From contig NZ_CP048833.1 of the NCBI RefSeq assembly GCF_012971725.1, forward strand, positions 4,712,001-4,776,000: a stretch of 64,000 nt of DNA, in the 5' to 3' direction. Below the pieces are notes generated by a model. That model had not been told where the DNA came from, ran no database searches, and saw nothing but the letters and a program-made list of their open reading frames with translations. A program made the translations under genes and the position numbers. Below, piece after piece: positions 25,922 through 34,144 of this stretch. Numbering within the stretch: position 1 is the first letter of the stretch; every line of letters starts with the position of its first letter. This DNA is from Pseudomonas multiresinivorans (GTDB lineage: Bacteria; Pseudomonadota; Gammaproteobacteria; Pseudomonadales; Pseudomonadaceae).

Positions 25922-28546
25922 TTAGAGGCCCTGTTCGACAAATGTCACTGCCAGCGCCAGAGCTTCGTCCAGCTTGCCGGCATCCACGCCACCGCCCTGG
26001 GCCATGTCCGGGCGACCACCGCCCTTCCCGCCCACGGCCGCAGCGGCCTGCTTCATCAGATCGCCGGCCTTGAGCTTGGCGGTCAGATCCTGGGTCACGC
26101 CGGCGACCAGCACGACCTTCTCTTCGAACACGCCGCCCAGCAGGATCACACCGCTGCCCAGCTTGTTCTTCAGTTGGTCGACCAGCGCCAGCAGCGCCTT
26201 GCCATCGAGGCCGTCGAGACGCGAGGACAGCACCTTCACGGCGCCAACTTCCACGGCGGAGCCCGCCAGGTCGTCGCCGGCTGCGCTGGCGGCCTTGGCC
26301 TTGAGCTGCTCCAGTTCCTTCTCCAGCTGACGGTTGCGCTCGATCAGGCCGGACAGCTTGTCCAGCAGGTTGTCGCGGCTGCCCTTGATCAGACCGGCCG
26401 CTTCCTTGAGTTGCTCTTCGGCACCATTGAGGTAAGCCAGCGCAGCAGCGCCGGTGACCGCTTCGATACGGCGCACGCCGGAGGCCACACCGCCTTCGCT
26501 GGTGATCTTGAACAGGCCGATGTCGCCGGTGCGGGAGACGTGTGTGCCGCCGCACAGTTCGACGGAGAAGCTGCCGCCCATGCTCAGCACGCGCACCTGA
26601 TCACCGTACTTCTCGCCGAACAGCGCCATGGCGCCTTTGTTCTTGGCGGATTCGATGTCGGTCTCTTCGGTCTCGACCTCGGAGTTCTTGCGGATCTCGG
26701 TGTTGACGATGTCTTCCAGCTGCTTCAGTTGCTCGGGCTTGATCGCCTCGAAGTGGCTGAAGTCGAAGCGCAGGCGCTGGCTGTCGACCAGCGAGCCTTT
26801 CTGCTGGACGTGATCGCCCAGCACCTGGCGCAGCGCGGCGTGCAGCAGGTGGGTAGCGGAGTGGTTCAGCGCAGTGGCCTGGCGCACGGAGGCGTCGACT
26901 TCGGCTTTGACAGCCGCGCCAACGCTCAGGCTGCCCTGGGCAACTACACCGAGGTGCAGGTGCGCGCCGCCGGCCTTGGTGGTGTCGCGTACGTCGAAGC
27001 GCACGCCGGCACCCTGCAGGTAGCCGCTGTCACCGACCTGGCCGCCGGACTCGGCGTAGAACGGAGTCTGGTCGAGGACGACGACGCCCTCTTCCCCTTC
27101 GTTCAGTTGCTCGACGGCCTTGCCATCCTTGAACAGGGCGACGATCTGGCCAGCGCCGGAAACGCCCTGGTAGCCGAGGAAGCGGGTGTCGCCATCCACT
27201 TTCACCAGGCTGTTGTAGTCCATGCCGAAGGCGCTGGCGGAGCGGGCACGCTCGCGCTGGGCCTCCATCTCGCGCTCGAAGCCTTCCTCGTCGAGGGTCA
27301 GGCTGCGCTCGCGGGCGATGTCGTTGGTCAGGTCCACCGGGAAGCCGTAGGTGTCGTACAGCTTGAACACCACGTTGCCGGGGATGACGCTGCCCTTGAG
27401 CTCGGAGAGGTCCTGCTCGAGGATCTTCAGGCCCTGCTCCAGGGTCTTGGCGAACTGCTCTTCCTCGGTCTTCAGCACGCGCTCGATGTGCGCCTGCTGC
27501 TGCTTGAGCTCGGGGAAGGCCTCGCCCATCTCACCGACCAGCGCGGCCACGATCTTGTGGAAGAAGGTGCCCTTGGCGCCCAGCTTGTTACCGTGACGGC
27601 AGGCGCGACGGATGATGCGGCGCAGCACGTAGCCGCGACCTTCGTTGGACGGCAGCACACCGTCGGCGATCAGGAAGCCGCAGGAACGGATGTGGTCGGC
27701 GACCACTTTGAGCGACGGAGCATCGTCGTTGGCGCAACCGATGGCGTCGGCCGACGCCTTCAGCAGGCTCTGGAACAGGTCGATCTCGTAGTTCGAGTGG
27801 ACATGCTGCAGCACGGCGCTGATGCGCTCAAGGCCCATGCCGGTGTCCACGCTCGGCGCCGGCAGCGCGTGCATCACGCCGTCTGCGGTGCGGTTGAACT
27901 GCATGAAGACGTTGTTCCAGATCTCGATGTAGCGGTCGCCGTCTTCTTCCGGCGAGCCGGGCGGGCCGCCCCAGATGTCGGCGCCGTGGTCGAAGAAGAT
28001 CTCGGTGCACGGGCCGCACGGACCGGTGTCGCCCATCGCCCAGAAGTTATCGGAGGCGTACGGCGCGCCCTTGTTGTCGCCGATACGGACCATGCGCTCG
28101 GCCGGAATGCCGACTTCCTTGGTCCAGATGTCGTAGGCCTCGTCATCGGTGGCGTAGACGGTGACCCAGAGTTTGTCCTTGGGCAGGTTCAGCCACTTGT
28201 CCGAGGTGAGGAATTCCCAGGCATAGGTAATGGCATCGCGCTTGAAATAGTCGCCGAAGCTGAAGTTGCCCAGCATTTCGAAGAAGGTGTGGTGGCGCGC
28301 GGTGTAGCCGACGTTTTCCAGGTCGTTGTGCTTGCCGCCGGCACGCACGCACTTCTGGCTGGTGGTGGCGCGGGTGTAGGCGCGCTTTTCCAGGCCCAGG
28401 AAGCAGTCCTTGAACTGGTTCATGCCTGCGTTGGTGAACAGCAGGGTCGGGTCGTTCGCGGGGATCAGCGAACTGGACGCTACGCGGGTGTGCCCCTTCT
28501 CTTCGAAGAAGCGGAGGAAGGCTTCACGGATTTCAGCGCTTTTCAT
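25922..28546 (-). CDS. alaS: Alanyl-tRNA synthetase
   Basis: An 874-residue class II synthetase of standard length. Catalytic domain starts MKSAEIREAFLRFFEEKGHTRV with TLLFTNAGMNQFKD. The editing domain (about 555-710) has the Zn ligands HSATHLLH and CGGTH. The C-Ala/DHH-like domain ends the protein with GGGRPDMAQGGG. The frame is open 17 codons further upstream, but ATG 28544-28546 fits the family N-terminus. It charges tRNA-Ala and clears Ser/Gly mischarging. A 20-base dyad lies in its upstream region. Confidence 0.97.
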   Translation of the reverse strand: MKSAEIREAFLRFFEEKGHTRVASSSLIPANDPTLLFTNAGMNQFKDCFLGLEKRAYTRATTSQKCVRAGGKHNDLENVGYTARHHTFFEMLGNFSFGDYFKRDAITYAWEFLTSDKWLNLPKDKLWVTVYATDDEAYDIWTKEVGIPAERMVRIGDNKGAPYASDNFWAMGDTGPCGPCTEIFFDHGADIWGGPPGSPEEDGDRYIEIWNNVFMQFNRTADGVMHALPAPSVDTGMGLERISAVLQHVHSNYEIDLFQSLLKASADAIGCANDDAPSLKVVADHIRSCGFLIADGVLPSNEGRGYVLRRIIRRACRHGNKLGAKGTFFHKIVAALVGEMGEAFPELKQQQAHIERVLKTEEEQFAKTLEQGLKILEQDLSELKGSVIPGNVVFKLYDTYGFPVDLTNDIARERSLTLDEEGFEREMEAQRERARSASAFGMDYNSLVKVDGDTRFLGYQGVSGAGQIVALFKDGKAVEQLNEGEEGVVVLDQTPFYAESGGQVGDSGYLQGAGVRFDVRDTTKAGGAHLHLGVVAQGSLSVGAAVKAEVDASVRQATALNHSATHLLHAALRQVLGDHVQQKGSLVDSQRLRFDFSHFEAIKPEQLKQLEDIVNTEIRKNSEVETEETDIESAKNKGAMALFGEKYGDQVRVLSMGGSFSVELCGGTHVSRTGDIGLFKITSEGGVASGVRRIEAVTGAAALAYLNGAEEQLKEAAGLIKGSRDNLLDKLSGLIERNRQLEKELEQLKAKAASAAGDDLAGSAVEVGAVKVLSSRLDGLDGKALLALVDQLKNKLGSGVILLGGVFEEKVVLVAGVTQDLTAKLKAGDLMKQAAAAVGGKGGGRPDMAQGGGVDAGKLDEALALAVTFVEQGL

Positions 28547-28629
28547 AGGTTCTTCCACGGAAAAATGCGGCCACGAATCGCCGGCAAAGGGCCGCATTAT
28601 ATCGGCCCCGCATCAAGGTTGTAGTGTCT

Positions 28630-28658
28630 TTGCGCGATAGTTAACCCCTATCGCGCAA
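28630..28658. promoter_or_regulatory. Perfect 10-bp inverted repeat between ltaE and alaS
   Basis: TTGCGCGATA (28630-28639) and TATCGCGCAA (28649-28658) are perfect inverse arms with a 9-bp spacer GTTAACCCC. It lies 84 bp upstream of the alaS start and 9 bp after the ltaE stop. No T-tract follows on the minus strand, so it may be an operator for alaS, a terminator for ltaE, or both. Confidence 0.55.
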
Positions 28659-28667
28659 TAATTTCTG

Positions 28668-29672
28668 TCAGGAACGACGAAAGGCGGCGAATGCTTCGAC
28701 GATACGAGGAATATCCGCGCTTTTCACGTCAAGGTGGGTGACCAGGCGCAGGCGCGCCGCCGGGCTGACGCGGATGCCGCGCTCGGCCAGGTGCTCGCCC
28801 AGCGCACCGGCCTGCTCGCCAATGCCGACGTAGACCATGTTGGTCTGTACCGGCTCGATGCGGTAGCCCAGTTCAGCAAGGCCACGGCCCAGCGCTTCGG
28901 CGTTGGCATGGTCATCGGCCAGGCGCTCGACCTGATGGTCCAGCGCATAGAGCGCTGCCGCTGCCAAGCCGCCGGCCTGGCGCATGCCACCGCCGACCAT
29001 CTTGCGCAGGCGGCGTGCGCGGCCGATCAGCTCGGCATCGCCGCAGAGCACCGAGCCCACCGGCGCACCAAGGCCCTTGGACAGGCAGACCGAAACGGAA
29101 TCGAAGTGGCGGGTGATCTCGCGGGCGTCCACGCCCAGTTTCACCGCCGCGTTGTACAGGCGCGCGCCGTCCAGGTGCAGCGCCAGGCCGCGACGGCGGG
29201 TCATTTCCCGCGCAGCCGCCAGGTAGGTCAGCGGCAGGACCTTGCCCTGCATGGTGTTTTCCAGCGCCAGCAGGCGGGTGCGAGCGAAGTGGAAATCGTC
29301 CTGCTTGATCGCTGCCTCGACCTTGGCCAGATCCAGCGAACCATCGGCTTCGCCCTCGATGGGCTGCGGCTGAATGGAGCCCAGTACCGCGGCGCCGCCG
29401 CCTTCATATTTATAGGTGTGCGCCTGCTGGCCGACGATGTACTCGTCGCCGCGGCCGCAATGGGCCATCAGGCCGAGCAGGTTGCTCATGGTGCCGGTGG
29501 GGACGAACAGCGCGGCAGCGAATCCCAGGCGCTCGGCCAGGGTCGCTTCCAGGCGGTTCACCGTCGGGTCTTCGCCGTAGACGTCATCGCCCAGCTCGGC
29601 CCGCGCCATCGCCTCGCGCATGCCGGCGGTAGGCAGGGTCACGGTGTCGCTGCGAAGGTCGATGATAGACAT
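28668..29672 (-). CDS. ltaE: Low-specificity L-threonine aldolase
   Basis: A 334-residue PLP enzyme: MSIIDLRSDTVTLPTAGMREAMARAELGDDVYGEDPTVNRLE is the threonine-aldolase N-terminus. HLDGARLYNAAVKLGV holds the PLP-pairing Asp, and SVCLSKGLGAPVGS the Schiff-base Lys (about 199). It cleaves threonine/allo-threonine or phenylserine to glycine plus aldehyde. Single gene; a CCCTCTCCC repeat pair lies upstream. Confidence 0.94.
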   Translation of the reverse strand: MSIIDLRSDTVTLPTAGMREAMARAELGDDVYGEDPTVNRLEATLAERLGFAAALFVPTGTMSNLLGLMAHCGRGDEYIVGQQAHTYKYEGGGAAVLGSIQPQPIEGEADGSLDLAKVEAAIKQDDFHFARTRLLALENTMQGKVLPLTYLAAAREMTRRRGLALHLDGARLYNAAVKLGVDAREITRHFDSVSVCLSKGLGAPVGSVLCGDAELIGRARRLRKMVGGGMRQAGGLAAAALYALDHQVERLADDHANAEALGRGLAELGYRIEPVQTNMVYVGIGEQAGALGEHLAERGIRVSPAARLRLVTHLDVKSADIPRIVEAFAAFRRS

Positions 29673-29796
29673 GGCAAGGCTCCTCGGGCATCAGGCAGAA
29701 AGGGCCGATGCTAAGGGCTTGGAGGCAGAGGAACAAGGCGTGGATTATTAATAGAGCCTCGCCGGCGAGCAGCATCACCTGCAGCCACGCCGGATG

Positions 29797-29924
29797 GTCC
29801 CCTCTCCCTTCAGGGGGAGGGTTAGGGAGGGGGAATGGTGCCAAGTCTACGCCGAAGTATCCCCGTAGCCCGCTCCCCTCTCCCCAGCCCTGGCTACGCG
29901 CCCCGCTCCGAAGGGAGAGGGAGC
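29797..29924. repeat. Second inverted pair of CCCTCTCCC-type repeats, one copy interrupted
   Basis: 29797-29836 is a copy of the element at 4482-4522 (CCCTCTCCCTTCAGGG core, GAGGGTTAGGGAG tail). 29873-29924 is the inverse partner, but its core carries about 14 extra bases (GGCTACGCGCCCCG) between CCCT and CTCCGAAGGG. The pair fills the 300-bp gap between ltaE and astE; otherwise that gap shows only the ltaE leader and nothing else recognisable. Confidence 0.8.
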
Positions 29925-29972
29925 CGTTCGGCGTGAAGGGAAACCGCGAAGCCAGCCGGGAAGAATGGCAAA

Positions 29973-30965
29973 TCAGAGCTCGGTGGGGACCACCAGAATG
30001 CCGGCGCGCAGGCCGTTCTTCACCCGTGGGTTGGGGAAGATGATCCGTGCGCCCTGCTCCTCCACGATCCAGCGGGTGCCACCGATGTCCTCGGCCAACA
30101 GGAAGCCGTGGTCCAGCTCGGTGAAGTTGTCCACCGCGTCGTCCAGGTGCAGGCGGAAGTGGTCGCTGTGCTTGATCACTTCGCGGGAAACGGCGAACAG
30201 CTGCAGACCGTCGAGCTGCGCACCGTCTGCCTCCTGGCCGCTGATTACGCCTTCGAGCATGGCTTCCAGGCGATCCAGGTTCACCGCCTGGTTCTGCCCG
30301 AACGGCCGCGCCTTGCCCAGCTCCAGGGTAAAGGCCTCGGCGCCCAGGTGGCTGTAGGTGTAGGCGCTGAAGGTGATGCCCGGCTTGCTCTGCAGCAGCA
30401 CAGCGTCGATGCCGGCGCTGCGCAGGCGCGCCAGCTCCTCGCGGGAATGTTCGCGGCCGCTGGCCCAGGGATAGAGCGCGAACTGCTCGATCTTCGAGCC
30501 GCGGATCGCGGTGTGCAGGTCGTAGTGCAGGCGCGGGCGGCCTTCGCGGGCGAAGAACGCGGCGGCCAGGCGCTCGAGCTCGGCTGCGCGCAGGGCCTCG
30601 TTGCCGCTGCCCTCTTCATGGCGACCGCAGAACAGGCGGTTGATGTCCTGCTCCAGGTAACGCTCGCCACGGCGCATGGCCTCGGGGTTGCCGAGCAGGA
30701 ACAGCACCCGCGCCGCCGGCTTCAGCTCGCCGCGGGCGATGCGGTGCACCAGGCGGTCGAGCAGCTCGATGGGCGCGGTCTCGTTGCCATGGATACCGGC
30801 CGAGAGCAGCAGGTCGCGGCCATTGTCCCGCGCTATCGGCGGAGTGATTTCAAGAGCGCCTTCGGCCAGCCAGTGCAAACGGGTGCCGTCTGCGGTGAGC
30901 TGAATCTTTTCCGTCGGCTCACGGCCGGCGAGGGTCAGTTCGAGCAGTTTGCCCAGGGCTAGCAT
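29973..30965 (-). CDS. astE: Succinylglutamate desuccinylase
   Basis: A 330-residue zinc carboxypeptidase-fold (M14/AspA) enzyme. GIHGNETAPIE supplies His59 and Glu62 as metal ligands; LHYDLHTAIRGS gives the third ligand and PFGQNQAVNL the C-terminal part. It releases succinate and glutamate, the final AST step of arginine catabolism (aruE in P. aeruginosa). Last gene of the aru run, 50 bp after the small His-rich gene. Confidence 0.95.
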   Translation of the reverse strand: MLALGKLLELTLAGREPTEKIQLTADGTRLHWLAEGALEITPPIARDNGRDLLLSAGIHGNETAPIELLDRLVHRIARGELKPAARVLFLLGNPEAMRRGERYLEQDINRLFCGRHEEGSGNEALRAAELERLAAAFFAREGRPRLHYDLHTAIRGSKIEQFALYPWASGREHSREELARLRSAGIDAVLLQSKPGITFSAYTYSHLGAEAFTLELGKARPFGQNQAVNLDRLEAMLEGVISGQEADGAQLDGLQLFAVSREVIKHSDHFRLHLDDAVDNFTELDHGFLLAEDIGGTRWIVEEQGARIIFPNPRVKNGLRAGILVVPTEL

Positions 30966-31015
30966 GCGGACGCCTCCATCATGTCCTGCGGCCTGGCCGG
31001 CCGTGGACTCCGCGG

Positions 31016-31306
31016 TCAGTGGTGGTGGTCACATCCACAGTCTGGACCATGTTCGTGGACTTCGGCGGCTTCCAGCTCCAGGCTCAGGCCCAACTGGTTC
31101 ACCGCCTGCGGGCGCACCACCAGCAGCGGGATCTCGGCGTCGTCCTCATGGGAGTCGGCGTAGATCACCAGGCCGCCCTTGCCGTCGGCCTCCAGCCACA
31201 GCTCGCGCCCTTCCAGGCGAATGGCCAGGCGCGCGGTGTGGGTCTCGCGGCGTTCGCCCTTGTTGTCTTCAAGAATCAGCGGGAGGCTTTCGGTCATGTC
31301 ATTCAC
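31016..31306 (-). CDS. Small conserved AST-operon protein with His/Cys-rich metal-binding-like tail
   Basis: A 96-residue protein starting GTG 31304-31306 directly after the astB stop (TGA-GTG); ATG 31297 three codons in is an alternative. The N-terminal 75 residues are beta-rich (RETHTARLAIRLEGRELWLEADGKGGLVIYADS). The C-terminus HEHGPDCGCDHHH is a clear metal-ligand cluster. P. aeruginosa has an uncharacterised gene at the same place between aruB and aruE. Some annotations call such proteins 'topoisomerase II', which nothing here supports. Function unknown; metal delivery to zinc-dependent AstE is only a guess. Confidence 0.8.
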   Translation of the reverse strand: MNDMTESLPLILEDNKGERRETHTARLAIRLEGRELWLEADGKGGLVIYADSHEDDAEIPLLVVRPQAVNQLGLSLELEAAEVHEHGPDCGCDHHH

Positions 31307-32653
31307 TCAGTTCAGCTGGAAGGGATAAACCGAGCCCAGTTTAAGGATCTGAGTCAATTCATCCAACGCCGTCCGGCACTCGACCAACAGTTGCGGGTCG
31401 GCCAGGTCGGACTCGGCCAGGCGATCGCGGTAGTGCTTGTCGCCCCAGGTAACCAGGGTGTCGTGCAGGGTCGGGGTCATGATCACGCCGGGATTGACCG
31501 CCGCCAGTTCGGTGTCGTTCAGCGCCACGCGCAGGCGCAGGCAGGCGGGGCCGCCGCCGTTCTGCATGCTCTGCTTGAGGTCGAACACCTTCACCTCGCG
31601 GATCGGGCCGTCCTCGGCGGTCAGGCGCGACAGGTAATTCCACACGCGCTCGTTCTTGCGGCACTCCTCCGGGACGATCAGCAGCATATTGCCGTCGGCG
31701 CGGGTGAGCAGCTGGCTGTTGAACAGGTAGGACTTCACCGCGTCCTCGACCGTGACCTGGTCGCGCGGCACGCACACGGCGCGGAAGCGGCCGCCACGGC
31801 GACCCAGCTTGTCGTGCAGTTCGGCGAGGACGCGCTCGGTATCGAGGAAGGCGTCTTCGTGGTGGAACAGTACTTCGCCGTTGCCCACGGCAATCACATC
31901 GTTATGGAACACGCCCTGGTCGATCACTGCCGGGTTCTGCTGGGCGTAGACCACGCCGTCATCGCTCAGGCCGTGCAGGCGGGCGACCGCCTGGCAGGCT
32001 TCCAGTGTCTGCCGCGCCGGGTAGCGCTGCGGCGCCGGGAAGCGGCTGTCGAAGGCACTGCGGCCGAACACGAAGAACTCCACGCCGGCTTCGCCGTAGG
32101 ACTTGCAGAAGCGCGTGTGGTTGGCCGCGCCCTCGTCACCGAACTGGGCAACCGCCGGCAAGGCGGCGTGGTGGGCGAAGCGCTGCTCGTCGTTGAACAT
32201 CGCCGCGAGGATGCGGCTGGTCTGCGGATGCTCGATGGAGCGGTGGAACTTGCAGTTCAGGTTGGCCGCGGTGAAGTGCACGCGGCCATCGGCGGTGTCG
32301 GCACTGGGGCTGACGGTGGCGGCGTTTGCGGTCCACATGCAGGACGCCGAGCTGACTGCGGCCAGCAGCGGCATGGCCTCCTTGGCAGCCTTGGCGATGA
32401 CTTCGGCATCAGTGCCAGAGAAGCCCAGGGCGCGCAGCGAGGCGACGGCCGGGCGCTCTTGCGGGGCGAATACACCCTGTTTGAAGCCCAGCTCCATCAG
32501 CGCCTTCATCTTCGACAGGCCCTGCTTCGCCGCTTCACGCGGGTTGGATGCGGCCTGGCTGTTGCTCTGCGACGCCACGTTGCCGTAGGACAGGCCGCCG
32601 TAGTTGTGCGTCGGTCCGACCAGGCCGTCAAAGTTCATTTCATAGGCGGTCAT
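31307..32653 (-). CDS. astB: N-succinylarginine dihydrolase
   Basis: A 448-residue amidinotransferase-fold enzyme: MTAYEMNFDGLVGPTHNYGGLSYGNVASQSNSQAASNPREAAKQGL is diagnostic of AstB. HNDVIAVGNGEVLFHHEDAF and NGGGPACLRLRVAL are other family blocks. It converts N2-succinylarginine to N2-succinylornithine, CO2 and 2 NH3. ATG 32651-32653 overlaps the astD stop by one base (TGATG); a GTG one codon upstream is less likely. Confidence 0.96.
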   Translation of the reverse strand: MTAYEMNFDGLVGPTHNYGGLSYGNVASQSNSQAASNPREAAKQGLSKMKALMELGFKQGVFAPQERPAVASLRALGFSGTDAEVIAKAAKEAMPLLAAVSSASCMWTANAATVSPSADTADGRVHFTAANLNCKFHRSIEHPQTSRILAAMFNDEQRFAHHAALPAVAQFGDEGAANHTRFCKSYGEAGVEFFVFGRSAFDSRFPAPQRYPARQTLEACQAVARLHGLSDDGVVYAQQNPAVIDQGVFHNDVIAVGNGEVLFHHEDAFLDTERVLAELHDKLGRRGGRFRAVCVPRDQVTVEDAVKSYLFNSQLLTRADGNMLLIVPEECRKNERVWNYLSRLTAEDGPIREVKVFDLKQSMQNGGGPACLRLRVALNDTELAAVNPGVIMTPTLHDTLVTWGDKHYRDRLAESDLADPQLLVECRTALDELTQILKLGSVYPFQLN

Positions 32654-34116
32654 CACAGGCTCACTCCCGGAGTCAGGGTTGCAGGCAGGCTCAGGCTGTC
32701 GCTCTCCAGCGAGGCGACCGGATACGCGCAGTAGTCGGCTGCGTAGTAGGCGCTCGGGCGATGGTTACCGGAGGCACCGATCCCGCCGAACGGCGCGCTG
32801 CTGGCGGCGCCGGTCAGCTGCTTGTTCCAGTTGACGATGCCGGCGCGGCTCTCGATGAGGAAGTCCTCATAGCGTTCGCGCGAGTCCGACAGCAAGCCGG
32901 CAGCCAGACCGTACTGGGTGGCGTTAGCTTCGCGCACGGCGGCGTCGAAGTCGGCGTAGCGGATCACCTGCAGCAGCGGGCCGAAGAACTCTTCGTCCGG
33001 GCGCTCGGCCACGGCAGTCACATCGAGAATGCCGGGGGTCAGCAACGCAGCAGTAGCCAACGGCTGGGTCATCGCCAGCAACGGCTTGGCGCCCTTGGCC
33101 AGCAGATTGTCCTGGGCCTTGATCAGATGCTCGGCGGCGGCGAGGGAAATCACCGAACCCATGAAGGGCGCCGGCTGCTCGTCGAAGCGGCCCACCTTGA
33201 TGGTCGAGGCCACGGCCACCAGGCGCTCCAACAGCGCGTCGCCCCAGGCACCCTGCGGTACCAGCAGGCGGCGGGCGCAGGTGCAGCGCTGGCCGGCGGA
33301 AATGAAGACGGACTGGATGATGGTGTAGACGGCGGCGTCGACGTCTTTCACTTCGTCGACCACCAGCGGGTTGTTGCCGCCCATTTCCAGCGCGAGGATC
33401 TTCTGCGGGCGGCCGCCGAACTGGCTGTGCAGCAGGTTGCCGGTACGGCTGGAGCCGGTGAAAAACAGGCCGTCGATGTCGTCGTTGCTTGCCAGCGCCA
33501 CGCCGGTATCGCGGGCGCCCTGGACCAGGTTGATCACACCGGCGGGAATGCCCGCCTCGATCCAGGCCTGCAGGGTCAGCTCGGCGACCTTCGGAGTCAG
33601 CTCGCTGGGCTTGAACACCACGGCGTTGCCCGCCAGCAGCGCCGGCACGATGTGGCCGTTGGGCAGGTGGCCGGGGAAGTTGTACGGGCCGAACACGGCC
33701 ACCACGCCGTGGGGCTTGTGGCGCAGCACGGCGGTGGCGTCGGCCAGCGGGCCGCTCTTCTCACCGGTGCGTTCACGGAAGGCCTGGACCGAGATGGCGA
33801 CCTTGTTGACCATGCTGGTCACTTCGGTGGCGGCTTCCCACAGCGGCTTGCCGGTTTCCTCGCCGATGGCGCGGGCCAGTTCCTCGGAACGGCCTTTCAG
33901 CGCAGCAGCGAAGCGCTCCAGCACGGCGATGCGCTCTTCCACCGGGCGGCGCGCCCAGGCAGGGAAGGCATCTCGCGCGGCGGCAACGGCGGCGGCGACC
34001 TGCTGCTCGGAGGCAGCACGGCCGGACCAGACCACGGCCTGGCTGACCGGGCAGAGCGATTCCAGCGGCTCGCCTTCGCCTGCCAGCCACTGGCCGGCAA
34101 TGTAGTGGGTATTCAT
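32653..34116 (-). CDS. astD: Succinylglutamate semialdehyde dehydrogenase
   Basis: A 487-residue NAD-dependent aldehyde dehydrogenase: MNTHYIAGQWLAGEGEPLESL N-terminus, FGPYNFPGHLPNGHIVPALLAGN, FTGSSRTGNLLHSQFGG, catalytic Glu in LALEMGGNNPLV and catalytic Cys in ISAGQRCTCARRLL. It oxidises succinylglutamate semialdehyde. Two adjacent ATGs exist (34119, 34116); the second is 8-9 nt from GGAG and gives the length of the P. aeruginosa protein. The longer upstream frame is Arg/Pro-rich shadow. Confidence 0.95.
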   Translation of the reverse strand: MNTHYIAGQWLAGEGEPLESLCPVSQAVVWSGRAASEQQVAAAVAAARDAFPAWARRPVEERIAVLERFAAALKGRSEELARAIGEETGKPLWEAATEVTSMVNKVAISVQAFRERTGEKSGPLADATAVLRHKPHGVVAVFGPYNFPGHLPNGHIVPALLAGNAVVFKPSELTPKVAELTLQAWIEAGIPAGVINLVQGARDTGVALASNDDIDGLFFTGSSRTGNLLHSQFGGRPQKILALEMGGNNPLVVDEVKDVDAAVYTIIQSVFISAGQRCTCARRLLVPQGAWGDALLERLVAVASTIKVGRFDEQPAPFMGSVISLAAAEHLIKAQDNLLAKGAKPLLAMTQPLATAALLTPGILDVTAVAERPDEEFFGPLLQVIRYADFDAAVREANATQYGLAAGLLSDSRERYEDFLIESRAGIVNWNKQLTGAASSAPFGGIGASGNHRPSAYYAADYCAYPVASLESDSLSLPATLTPGVSL

Positions 34117-34144
34117 CATCAGGCTCCCCTGACGCCGGGCGGCG

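Noticed and set aside
26174..28624. 816-codon open frame on the plus strand opposite alaS
   Set aside because: Composition is the antisense shadow of a high-GC gene (Ala/Gly/Val/Leu/His/Gln-rich, no family motifs); alaS on the other strand is certain.
29797..29924. CRISPR-like spaced repeats
   Set aside because: Two inverted units only, no regular spacer and no cas genes; fits a REP-type doublet. The same applies to 4401-4522, 37816, 43597 and 52507-52672.
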